Shown piece by piece: positions 1 through 4,409 of a stretch of DNA of 6,108 bases (positions within the stretch are counted from its first letter, which is position 1; each line of letters starts with the position of its first letter). Under the pieces are notes generated by a model. That model saw only the letters and a program-made list of their open reading frames with translations, was not told the DNA's origin and searched no databases. The DNA is taken from positions 1 to 6,108 of the forward strand of contig WRMR01000316.1 in NCBI GenBank assembly GCA_009776995.1, in the 5' to 3' direction. This DNA comes from Planctomycetaceae bacterium (GTDB taxonomy: Bacteria > Planctomycetota > Planctomycetia > Pirellulales > Thermoguttaceae). The translations under genes were made by a program, and so were the position numbers.

Positions 1-244
1 TCGCCGGGTCACTACTGGCCAACAGGGTCAACATCTGGTCGTCCTGTTGTCCACTTGCGGAAGCCAATGGACTTTTGGAAGCCAATTCACCTCGTTGTGC
101 ATTCAGACCGCCGCTCGAAGAGAACATTGCGACCCGAGATCCCAAGAACATCGTTGACTGTCGTTGTGTCTGTGCGGACAATTCGGCTGCCCACCCGGCG
201 GTGAGAAGTACGGTGACAAGGATGAGTGGTGTTGTGTGTGACAT
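1..244 (-). CDS. Exported protein of unknown function, N-terminal part (runs off left edge)
   Basis: An open frame begins at ATG 244-242 and stays open through 81 codons to the window edge, so the C-terminus is outside. The product starts MSHTTPLILVTVLLTAGWAA. Residues 6-20 form a hydrophobic core, and a small-residue cleavage region lies near ELSAQ (21-25), which together look like a Sec signal peptide; the n-region has no Lys or Arg, which is unusual. The part after the signal is polar and low in complexity (Gln, Ser, Ala, Gly rich) and shows no domain I recognise. The gene follows the 70-residue small gene by 23 bases on the same strand and is probably in the glgA operon. No Shine-Dalgarno sequence precedes the ATG; a heptamer repeat occupies that position. 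Function unknown. That it is a real gene is inferred from the signal-like start and the uninterrupted frame. Confidence 0.6.
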   Translation of the reverse strand, partial: MSHTTPLILVTVLLTAGWAAELSAQTQRQSTMFLGSRVAMFSSSGGLNAQRGELASKSPLASASGQQDDQMLTLLASSDPA

Positions 245-271
245 GGGCAGTGGGCAGTGGCTAGTGGCTAG
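244..271. repeat. Tandem heptamer repeat, four units
   Basis: On the plus strand TGGGCAG occurs twice (244-250, 251-257), followed directly by TGGCTAG twice (258-264, 265-271). All four share the TGG start and the AG end. On the minus strand the array contains the TAG stop of the upstream small gene (270-268) and ends at the A of the ATG of the exported-protein gene (244), so it fills the whole stop-to-start gap and displaces any ribosome binding site. Short tandem heptamers of this kind are known in several bacterial groups, notably cyanobacteria; assigning this one to a named family would be a guess. Confidence 0.75.
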
Positions 272-480
272 GGATGAGGGATTCCCATTTCTCGTCCCTC
301 ATAAGCCAGTTGACGTGCTTTTTCGGCCAATTCGCGTCCGCGGACAATGGCCTGATCGACATTCATTTCCGCCGCCTGTTCCGGCGTCATGGACTTGCGT
401 GCCGCTTCCATGAGGGTGACGTCCGTGTTAAGCTGTTCCGCGACTCCGGCCAGGAATAATTGCGGGTCTTTCCATTTCAT
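268..480 (-). CDS. Small helical protein of unknown function, second of a tandem pair
   Basis: This is a 70-residue product starting MKWKDPQLFL and ending at TAG 270-268. I chose the ATG at 480-478 because AAAGGA (492-487) sits six bases before it and because the start then lines up with the neighbouring small protein, which also begins MK with Phe-Leu about nine residues in. A longer form from ATG 495 (75 residues, starting MKGLA) is possible; it would begin immediately after the TGA of the upstream gene but has a poorer ribosome site. Residues 9-26 (FL..VAEQL..D....EA) match the neighbour at 10 of 18 positions. The second half (TPEQAAEMNVDQAIVRGREL) is predicted to be helical, and the tail is Gly- and Pro-containing. 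No signal peptide or membrane segment is seen. The family is not recognised. The position suggests co-translation with glgA. Confidence 0.7.
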   Translation of the reverse strand: MKWKDPQLFLAGVAEQLNTDVTLMEAARKSMTPEQAAEMNVDQAIVRGRELAEKARQLAYEGREMGIPHP

Positions 481-495
481 CGCTAATCCTTTCAT

Positions 496-684
496 TCAGT
501 CCAGATACTCCAAAGCCCTCCGCCATTTGCCTTCGCAGGCGTCTTTGAATGCCTCAAAAATCGGGACTTGATCAGGCTGATCTTTTCGAATGAGTTTGAT
601 GTACGCTTCAATGATTTCAGCGTCAACGCGGAGCTGTTCGGCAACTTCATTGAGAAATGCCCGAATTTCTGGAGCTAACTTCAT
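496..684 (-). CDS. Small helical protein of unknown function, translationally coupled to glgA
   Basis: This is a 62-residue product starting MKLAPEIRAFLNEVAEQL. Its ATG (684-682) overlaps the glgA TGA (683-681) as ATGA, and a GGAG (694-691) lies six bases upstream inside the end of glgA, so translational coupling is likely. The protein is charged and almost entirely helix-forming, with an aromatic/basic C-terminus (KWRRALEYLD). It has no signal peptide, membrane segment, Cys cluster or known catalytic motif. Residues 10-27 resemble residues 9-26 of the next gene, suggesting the two arose by duplication. I do not recognise the family. A role in glycogen metabolism is suggested only by gene position; a small cytoplasmic partner protein is one possibility among many. 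Confidence 0.75.
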   Translation of the reverse strand: MKLAPEIRAFLNEVAEQLRVDAEIIEAYIKLIRKDQPDQVPIFEAFKDACEGKWRRALEYLD

Positions 685-2153
685 TCGTTTCTCCGGATTC
701 GATCATAAAAATCAACGTATTGTTGCGCGCTGTTCCGCCAGGAAAAATCCCGGGACATGCCGTTGAGCATCATGGTTTGCCAAGTGGGGCGGTCGGTCAT
801 ATAACAGCGGATCGCCTGGTCAATCGCCCAGTTCAAACCGCCTGGGTCGGCGTCGAGGAAACTGAAACCGTTGGCCGTTCCGTTGGCTAAAGTATCGGGC
901 GTCGGGTGCGTGATGGTATCGGCCAAACCGCCGGTTTGACGGACAATCGGCAAAGTCCCGTAGGCCAGGCTGTACATCTGGTTTAATCCGCAAGGTTCAT
1001 AGCGGCTCGGCATGGCAAACATGTCGCTGCCCGCCTCGATGAGGTGCGACGAATAGTCGCAAAACGCCAACCGGACGGCCACATTGTTCGGGTACAATTC
1101 GGCCAAAGCCTGTAACCGCTGTTCGAGCCACGGGTCGCCGGTACCGAGAAACACCCATTGTACGTCATGGTCTTCGACCCAATACGGGATGACCTCCGCG
1201 ATCAAATCGACGCCCTTCTGTTGGGCCAAACGTCCAACCACACCGATGACCGGTGAATCGGCGCGTTCCGGCAACCCCAATTCCCGCTGCAACGCCGCTT
1301 TGCACAAGGGTTTTTGTTCAAATACGTTACTTCTATCATACTGTGCGGGAATCCATTTGTCAATCGTTGGATTCCACAATTCGGTGTCGATGCCGTTGAG
1401 GATGCCTTGCAGGTCGTTGCGACGATGCCGTAAAACGCCGTCCAGTGCGCAACCGAAATCAGGCGTTTGAATCTCCCGTGCATAAGTCGGGCTGACAGTC
1501 GTAATCCCGTCGGCGAACATCAGGGCGGTTTTCAGCAGGTTCAATTTGCCGTAAAATTCCATTTTATCCGGCGTAAAGAACTTCCAATCAAGCCCTGTCA
1601 GGCACATGTCCCAGTGCCAGAACACGCCCTGGTAGGCCAGGTTATGTATCGTATGAATGCTCGTGATGTTCCGGTATTGCTCGAACGGACGGCAAAGCAC
1701 TTCCAAATAAGCGGGCACCAAGCCGGTTTGCCAGTCATTGGTGTGCAAAATATCAATGTCCAGCCCCAAAAGCCGGATTGATTCCAGGACAGCCCGTGAG
1801 AAAAAGACAAAACGCTCACAATTATCGATGAAATCTTCATTTTTGTGGTTGTAAATCCCGTCACGGTCATAGTATTGGTCTTGCATGACAAGATACAGCG
1901 GCACATCCGTCCCGGGCAGACGGCTTTCGAGCAAACTGCCATAAACCGTTTTGTTCCAGATCGGAATTGATAAATCCACTTCCAGCGGCCAAATGTCCTG
2001 CCCCGATTCGAGAGCCGTTTTATAGGCGGGCATGATGACACAAGCCTTGTGCCCCAAGCGTGATAAGGCAGTCGGAAGAGCGGCACTGACATCGGCCAAC
2101 CCTCCGGTTTTCGCAAAGGGGTAAACTTCGCTCGTGGCAAACAGAATATTCAC
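681..2153 (-). CDS. glgA: Glycogen synthase (ADP-glucose, GT5 family)
   Basis: Transfers glucose from ADP-glucose to the non-reducing end of an alpha-1,4-glucan in the cytoplasm, the chain-elongation step of bacterial glycogen synthesis. The 490-residue length is close to E. coli GlgA (477). The two Rossmann-like domains of the GT-B fold are complete. Visible motifs: KTGGLADV at 15-22 with Lys15, the ADP-glucose lysine; HTNDW at 137-141; HNLAYQG at 170-176 with the active-site His170; VSPTYAREI at 220-228; VLNG-type ILNGID at 251-256; GRLAQQKG at 307-314 with Arg308 and Lys313 for phosphate contact; and SRYEPCGLNQMYSLAYGTLP at 383-402 with catalytic Glu386, followed by RQTGGLADT. The start is GTG 2153-2151, supported by GGAGG at 2164-2160 with six bases of spacing and by the exact placement of Lys15. 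It heads a leftward operon with two small genes, overlapping the first by four bases. No frameshift or missing key residue is seen. Confidence 0.97.
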   Translation of the reverse strand: MNILFATSEVYPFAKTGGLADVSAALPTALSRLGHKACVIMPAYKTALESGQDIWPLEVDLSIPIWNKTVYGSLLESRLPGTDVPLYLVMQDQYYDRDGIYNHKNEDFIDNCERFVFFSRAVLESIRLLGLDIDILHTNDWQTGLVPAYLEVLCRPFEQYRNITSIHTIHNLAYQGVFWHWDMCLTGLDWKFFTPDKMEFYGKLNLLKTALMFADGITTVSPTYAREIQTPDFGCALDGVLRHRRNDLQGILNGIDTELWNPTIDKWIPAQYDRSNVFEQKPLCKAALQRELGLPERADSPVIGVVGRLAQQKGVDLIAEVIPYWVEDHDVQWVFLGTGDPWLEQRLQALAELYPNNVAVRLAFCDYSSHLIEAGSDMFAMPSRYEPCGLNQMYSLAYGTLPIVRQTGGLADTITHPTPDTLANGTANGFSFLDADPGGLNWAIDQAIRCYMTDRPTWQTMMLNGMSRDFSWRNSAQQYVDFYDRIRRNE

Positions 2154-2159
2154 GCTGAA

Positions 2160-2164
2160 CCTCC
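2160..2164 (-). promoter_or_regulatory. Shine-Dalgarno site of glgA
   Basis: GGAGG on the minus strand, six bases before a GTG codon. This site decides the glgA start, because GTG alone would be ambiguous. Confidence 0.8.
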
Positions 2165-2216
2165 GCCGTACAAATATTCTGGCATTGATTTTTTTAACTA
2201 TTTATCCATAATTGAT

Positions 2217-2245
2217 AATCTACTTTACTATTTTACTTTACACAA
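2217..2245 (-). promoter_or_regulatory. Possible glgA promoter
   Basis: On the minus strand TTGTGT (2245-2240) is followed after 17 bases by TAGATT (2222-2217), giving a 5' leader of about 57 bases. The -10 matches consensus at four of six positions, including the second A and final T. The region is so AT-rich that other choices exist (for example TAAAAT within the spacer), so this is a weak call. A small inverted repeat, TTATC-7-GATAA (2202-2218), touches the downstream edge and could be an operator. Confidence 0.3.
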
Positions 2246-2390
2246 TGCTTAAAAATTACTTGTTTTTATAATTTTGTCGAAAAATGTTATTGATACAGGA
2301 AAACCCGATAATCGGAAGCACTATAACAAAATAAGGTTTGGTGGAGAGTGTTAGCCAGGACGGGAAAAAACGCCAAAGACATTCGGCAAG

Positions 2391-2439
2391 AAAAAAAGAC
2401 AGTCCGGGGACCGCTTGCACCTGGGTCACACCGGACTGT
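2391..2439 (-). terminator. Terminator-like hairpin with T-tract, minus strand
   Basis: ACAGTCCGG (2399-2407) pairs perfectly with CCGGACTGT (2431-2439), and an inner GACC/GGTC pair (2409-2412 with 2424-2427) extends the stem across a small asymmetric loop. Read on the minus strand, the structure is followed by C and then seven T residues (2397-2391), the layout of a Rho-independent terminator. On the plus strand it is followed by a run of seven C instead. It would stop leftward transcription before glgA, about 27 bases after the stop of the doubtful minus-strand frame ending at 2467. An alternative reading is a REP-like palindromic repeat. Confidence 0.5.
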
Positions 2440-2506
2440 TCCCCCCCTGGGAAATCAAATGAATCGTCAACACAAAGTTTGCGTTCTGAACGGGATGCGG
2501 CATTTC

Positions 2507-2549
2507 AAGCGGGAAAAACATTCAATAATGATCGATAAAAATCCCGCTT
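2507..2549. repeat. Inverted repeat, 8-base arms
   Basis: AAGCGGGA (2507-2514) and TCCCGCTT (2542-2549) are perfect reverse complements separated by 27 AT-rich bases that contain a small inner pair, CATT/AATG (2519-2530). The GC-rich arms stand out from the AT-rich surroundings. The role is unknown; it could be an RNA structure in a transcript or a protein-binding site. Confidence 0.5.
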
Positions 2550-2786
2550 CCCAAAGCATATCTCCCGTTCTGTAGAAAAAATCGGCAAACCAGGGCGTGA
2601 ACCTTTCACATACTTTCTCGATTTCTTGATGATTTTCCCAGTGACCGATTCTACTGGTTATCTCTGAAAGTCTGTTTTGAAACAAATCACTCCAAAACCA
2701 GGTTTTTTGAATCTTGTGTCGATATTATCGTTTTTTGCTTTCATCATTGTTTCCGCCGGGATAACCTTTTTCCGTGCGGAAAAATC

Positions 2787-2795
2787 TGGTATAAT
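2787..2795 (+). promoter_or_regulatory. Extended -10 promoter of the ketosynthase gene
   Basis: TGGTATAAT contains a perfect TATAAT (2790-2795) with the TG of an extended -10 element. The -35 position (about 2767-2772, TTTTTC) is poor, as is usual when the extended element is present. Transcription would start near 2802, giving a leader of about 38 bases before ATG 2840. The leader contains GGAGG at 2807-2811, too far from the start to act as an ordinary ribosome site. Confidence 0.6.
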
Positions 2796-2839
2796 GTTTA
2801 CTTGCCGGAGGTGGAAAAAACTGTCTTTGATTGCCGATC

Positions 2840-3973
2840 ATGAAATATCAGCGTGTATTTGTCGAGTCGTTTACCACAACGTTTCCTGAGGAGGTGTTGA
2901 CCACGGAGGCGTTGGAACGGCAGCTTGAACCGCTTTACACACGGTTGAAACTGCCGGAGGGACGGTTGGAATTGATGACGGGCATCAAGCAGCGTCTTCT
3001 GTGGCCGAAAAACGAACTGCCCGGCACACAGAGCATGGCAACTGTACGAAAGCTGATCGAGCAAACCGGTATAGATCGTACAAAAATCGGTTGTTTCATA
3101 CACGCTTCGGTCTGCCGTGATTTTTTGGAGCCGGCAACTGCCTGTCGGGTCCATGAGGCGAACTGTTTGCCACAGCACTGCGCGGTGTATGATATTTCGA
3201 ACGCTTGTCTCGGCCTGTTGAGCGGTATGGTACAAATCGCAAACATGATTGAACTTGGGCAAATCGAAACTGGAATCGTTGTCGGCACCGAGAGTAGCCG
3301 TTCACTGACCGAAGCGACGATTCGGCAACTGAATACCGATACGCGAATTGACCGAAAGAATTTGAAATCCGCTTTTGCTTCGCTGACAATCGGGTCGGGC
3401 AGCGCGGCGGTGCTGTTGACCAACGAGCGGCTTTCGACAACGCAAAACCGGCTTGTTGGGGGCGTCCTGCGGGCAAATACAGAACACTGCCATTTGTGCC
3501 AGAGCGAAACCGACCAGTCGGGCGGTGACGCCATGCAGCCGCTCATGCAAACCGATTCCGAAAAGCTGATGCACGAAGGAATTGCGACGGCCAAGCCTGC
3601 ATTTGATGAGTTGCTTTCAACGCTTGGGTGGTCGCGGGAGACGATTTCGCGGACCTTTTGCCATCAGGTCGGCAAAGTACATCAGCGGTTGCTGTTCGAG
3701 ACGCTGGGGCTGGAACCGGACCTCAATTTCGCAACGCTTCCCTACTTGGGTAACACCGGTGCAGTGGCCTTGCCGACCGCCGCCGCTGTGGGAACGCAAA
3801 CCGGTTTCGCGCAACCCGGCGACCGGGTTGTACTGCTGGGCATCGGTTCCGGCATCAACGTCATCATGTTGGGCGTCGAATGGCAAAAAACAATCGCCGA
3901 ACCGGAATTTCAACAATTGGACATTGTACAAAAAATCGTGGAAATGAATCAATTCAGCCACGCCGCCCTGTGA
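2840..3973 (+). CDS. 3-oxoacyl-ACP synthase III family ketosynthase, OleA-like
   Basis: A 377-residue thiolase-fold condensing enzyme. OleA and FabH relatives join acyl thioesters by Claisen condensation; OleA condenses two long-chain acyl-CoAs to a beta-keto acid, the first step to long-chain olefins. Residues counted from ATG 2840: nucleophile Cys123 in DISNACLGLLSGM, His275 in CHQVGKVHQ, Asn305 in LGNTGAVALP, and Glu97 in CRDFLEPATA. The Glu-Cys spacing of 26 and His-Asn spacing of 30 equal those of Xanthomonas OleA (Glu117, Cys143, His285, Asn315, from memory), and the glutamate argues for OleA rather than FabH. The end has the usual GIGSGIN loop (about 334-340). A TTG at 2831 would add three residues; ATG is preferred, though neither has a well-placed ribosome site. 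No oleB, oleC or oleD homologue lies next to it, so the substrate and product remain open. The protein resembles planctomycete ketosynthases closely. Confidence 0.92.
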   Translation: MKYQRVFVESFTTTFPEEVLTTEALERQLEPLYTRLKLPEGRLELMTGIKQRLLWPKNELPGTQSMATVRKLIEQTGIDRTKIGCFIHASVCRDFLEPATACRVHEANCLPQHCAVYDISNACLGLLSGMVQIANMIELGQIETGIVVGTESSRSLTEATIRQLNTDTRIDRKNLKSAFASLTIGSGSAAVLLTNERLSTTQNRLVGGVLRANTEHCHLCQSETDQSGGDAMQPLMQTDSEKLMHEGIATAKPAFDELLSTLGWSRETISRTFCHQVGKVHQRLLFETLGLEPDLNFATLPYLGNTGAVALPTAAAVGTQTGFAQPGDRVVLLGIGSGINVIMLGVEWQKTIAEPEFQQLDIVQKIVEMNQFSHAAL

Positions 3974-3989
3974 CGCGAACAGGGTGGCG
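3961..3989 (+). terminator. Strong hairpin over the ketosynthase stop codon, possible terminator
   Basis: Bases 3961-3971 (CGCCGCCCTGT) pair with 3979-3989 (ACAGGGTGGCG) over 11 positions with one G-U pair, leaving a seven-base loop that contains the last two bases of the TGA stop. No T-tract follows directly; only CATTTTC some 20 bases later. It may therefore be a weak terminator, or a structure that protects or ends the mRNA 3' end. Confidence 0.4.
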
Positions 3990-4028
3990 GTCACACCGTG
4001 CTTGTCGCTCATTTTCGCGGGGAATCAA

Positions 4029-4056
4029 TTGTGTTTGTTGCTGCAAATTGTAAAAT
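4029..4056 (+). promoter_or_regulatory. Probable promoter of the UPF0175 gene
   Basis: TTGTGT (4029-4034), a 16-base spacer and TAAAAT (4051-4056) form a reasonable sigma70-type promoter. Transcription would begin near 4063, giving a leader of about 50 bases before ATG 4112. The -10 element overlaps a dyad symmetry (4049-4072) that could be an operator. Confidence 0.45.
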
Positions 4057-4072
4057 GGGATAGAGTTTTACA
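4049..4072. repeat. Dyad symmetry overlapping a -10 element
   Basis: TGTAAAA (4049-4055) and TTTTACA (4066-4072) are perfect reverse complements separated by 10 bases, so the half-site centres are 17 bases apart. This is about one and a half helical turns; a shape of this kind can fit a dimeric regulator. Placement over the -10 and start site suggests repression, but AT-rich symmetry can occur by chance. Confidence 0.4.
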
Positions 4073-4111
4073 GAGTCAGTTGTCGAATTTTTCATCATTC
4101 CATTACGATTT

Positions 4112-4363
4112 ATGCCTACTATTATCATTGACTTGCCGGACAATTTGAATGTCCCGTCGGACTGGGACGCACGGATGTTTTTCGTTGCGAAAATGTACGA
4201 AGCGGGCATCCTCTCGTCCGATCAGGCAGCCCAAACAGTCGGCGTTCCGCAACCGGCGTTCCTCGAATCGGCCAGGGATTATCTCCCTGAAACACGCGAA
4301 TCAAAACCCATTGACCAAGTAGGGCTATCACGCCACAACTGCCGCAAAGTGTTAGTCGGATAG
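4112..4363 (+). CDS. UPF0175-like small protein (antitoxin-type)
   Basis: An 83-residue product. The beginning MPTIIIDLPDNL (1-12) is the short beta-strand and Leu-Pro start typical of UPF0175 proteins. The central segment FFVAKMYEAGILSSDQAAQT (23-42) followed by VGVPQPAFLESARDY matches the family pattern of an Ala-rich helix, Tyr-Glu-x-Gly-x-Leu-Ser, x-Gln-Ala-Ala and a helix-turn-helix-like segment ending in x-F-L-x. Family members are often predicted antitoxins next to PIN-domain (DUF3368) toxins, with a likely DNA-binding role. Here no PIN gene is adjacent: the next gene downstream is a membrane protein, 46 bases away. The C-terminus (60-83) is polar and not family-like. The ATG lacks a Shine-Dalgarno sequence. 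Family assignment is by pattern recall; function in this organism is uncertain. Confidence 0.7.
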   Translation: MPTIIIDLPDNLNVPSDWDARMFFVAKMYEAGILSSDQAAQTVGVPQPAFLESARDYLPETRESKPIDQVGLSRHNCRKVLVG

Positions 4364-4374
4364 CAAAAGCTCCC

Positions 4375-4403
4375 TTGTGTTATGTCATGGCATTTCGTAT
4401 AAT
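4375..4403 (+). promoter_or_regulatory. Promoter giving a leaderless transcript
   Basis: TTGTGT (4375-4380), a 17-base spacer and a perfect TATAAT (4398-4403) precede ATG 4410 by only six bases. The expected transcription start falls on or next to the A of the ATG, so the mRNA would have essentially no leader. The site also argues against the upstream in-frame GTG at 4377, which would put the promoter inside the coding region. Confidence 0.6.
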
Positions 4404-4409
4404 GGGAAC

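Larger units (their letters stand above)
2154..2839. other. Long divergent intergenic region between glgA and the ketosynthase gene
   Basis: This gap of 686 bases has no confident gene. The part from about 2175 to 2340 is markedly AT-rich and probably holds the glgA promoter. An 11-base palindrome, CCGATAATCGG, lies at 2305-2315. From 2391 to 2660 there are several hairpin-forming sequences: a terminator-like stem at 2399-2439, an 8-base inverted repeat at 2507-2549, GTGAA/TTCAC at 2597-2609 and CCAGT/ACTGG at 2638-2657. A minus-strand frame of 72 codons (TTG 2685 to TGA 2467) is the only reading frame here that gives a protein-like composition (aromatic-rich, TPWFADFFYRTGDMLWEAGF); it uses AGA for Arg unusually often and resembles nothing I know, so I do not call it a gene. 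The right end carries the promoter of the ketosynthase gene. Confidence 0.6.

Noticed and set aside
75..413. Plus-strand frame of 112 codons
   Set aside because: It lies antisense to the exported-protein and small-protein genes, has a composition typical of a shadow frame (many Pro, Arg and Cys), and has no ribosome site.
2439..2453. Small hairpin TTCCC/GGGAA with a C run
   Set aside because: The stem is only five bases and adjoins the larger terminator-like stem; it is probably a by-product of the C run.
2338..2575. Two overlapping plus-strand frames of 66 and 75 codons in the divergent gap
   Set aside because: They run through the hairpin and homopolymer tracts, are basic and low in hydrophobic residues, and resemble nothing known.
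2467..2685. Minus-strand frame of 72 codons, TTG start
   Set aside because: The composition is protein-like and a terminator-like hairpin follows, but no family match, unusual AGA use and a TTG start leave it below the level of a gene call. It is kept as a finding.
2677..2889. Plus-strand frame of 70 codons with a hydrophobic stretch
   Set aside because: It starts at TTG, contains the promoter of the ketosynthase and overlaps its coding region in another frame; the hydrophobic part reflects T-rich DNA.
2935..3594. Minus-strand frame of 219 codons antisense to the ketosynthase
   Set aside because: The plus-strand frame here has full catalytic motifs, so this is a shadow produced by its codon usage.
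4377..4409. Upstream GTG extension of the membrane protein
   Set aside because: A near-consensus promoter lies within this stretch and the extra residues add no recognisable feature.
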